Assembly: GCA_964649825.1 (NCBI GenBank)
Contig: CAZYQW010000110.1
Coordinates: 1 to 22,412, forward strand
Source: CAZYQW01 sp964649825
Lineage (GTDB): Bacteria; Planctomycetota; B15-G4; JADJEK01
Reading direction: 5' to 3'
Length of the DNA stretch: 22,412 nt
Below the pieces are notes generated by a model. That model was not told the DNA's origin and did not search any database. It saw nothing but the letters and a program-made list of their open reading frames with translations. Positions 22,317 through 22,412 of this stretch are shown here, in pieces; position 1 is the first letter of the stretch; every line of letters starts with the position of its first letter. Both the position numbers and the translations under genes were made by a program.

Positions 22317-22412
22317 GAAAGGACCTGTGGATGAAAGATCCACCCAGATAATTGTCGGTTCGATCTGGTAGCCACCCGGGCGGCGGATGGAGGTAACGCC
22401 AGCCGTCGAAGC
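22317..22412. other. Right-edge sequence, no supported gene
   Basis: A relatively AT-rich patch (ATAATTGT near 22348) is followed by an ATG at 22387 that stays open to the window edge for eight codons (MEVTPAVE). A gene could start here, but there is too little to judge. Confidence 0.2.

Overview
The window is 22.4 kb of very GC-rich, gene-dense bacterial DNA. It probably comes from an uncultured or little-studied member of the Planctomycetota. Three things point there: a PF07638-type ECF sigma factor followed by a large membrane Ser/Thr kinase; secreted proteins with FG-GAP or IPT/TIG modules and a glycine-rich 'PIGAGCTLL'-type C-terminal domain; and a kinase fused to a formylglycine-generating-enzyme-like (FGE/SUMF1) domain. 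Acidobacteriota or another lineage with the same paralogue expansions cannot be excluded. There is no rRNA, tRNA, CRISPR array, transposase or integrase that I can support.

Layout. (a) 1-308 (-): the start of a secreted protein, broken by a one-base frameshift and running off the left edge. (b) 509-4632 (+): a probable metal-transport operon with a membrane protein, a LolD/MacB-type ATPase, an FtsX-like permease and a ZnuA/TroA-type binding protein. (c) 4733-5869 (+): a secreted HEAT-repeat protein. (d) 6159-6985 (+): a frameshifted FG-GAP secreted protein. (e) 7037-11213: an oxyR gene (-) divergent from a peroxidase / Tat metallophosphoesterase / lipoprotein cytochrome c operon (+). (f) 11168-14068 (-): a short TIM-barrel isomerase-like protein, a collagen-like protein ending in an S74-type chaperone domain, and an IPT/TIG secreted protein. 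(g) 14334-17680 (+): ECF sigma factor plus TPR kinase. (h) 17677-18253: fragments of two decayed genes. (i) 18591-22270 (+): a second ECF sigma factor, a kinase-PEGA-FGE fusion, and a short orphan protein.

How it works together. Three themes recur. The first is envelope metal handling by an ABC system whose permease is the MacB/FtsX type rather than the ZnuB type normally paired with a TroA-fold binding protein. The second is periplasmic peroxide defence: an OxyR with both redox cysteines faces a di-heme peroxidase operon across a short gap that contains a perfect 15-bp palindrome. The third is signalling: two sigma/kinase modules have the same translationally coupled GTGA junction, and each has a GCGGAG/CTCCGC dyad upstream.

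The most interesting candidates are the hybrid metal ABC operon, with an 11-bp inverted repeat ending on its first start codon; the OxyR-linked peroxidase-phosphoesterase-cytochrome cassette; the collagen/S74 fibre protein; and the paired sigma-kinase modules. Several single-base frame breaks (near 210, 6633 and 17785) could be real decay or base-calling errors in the assembly.
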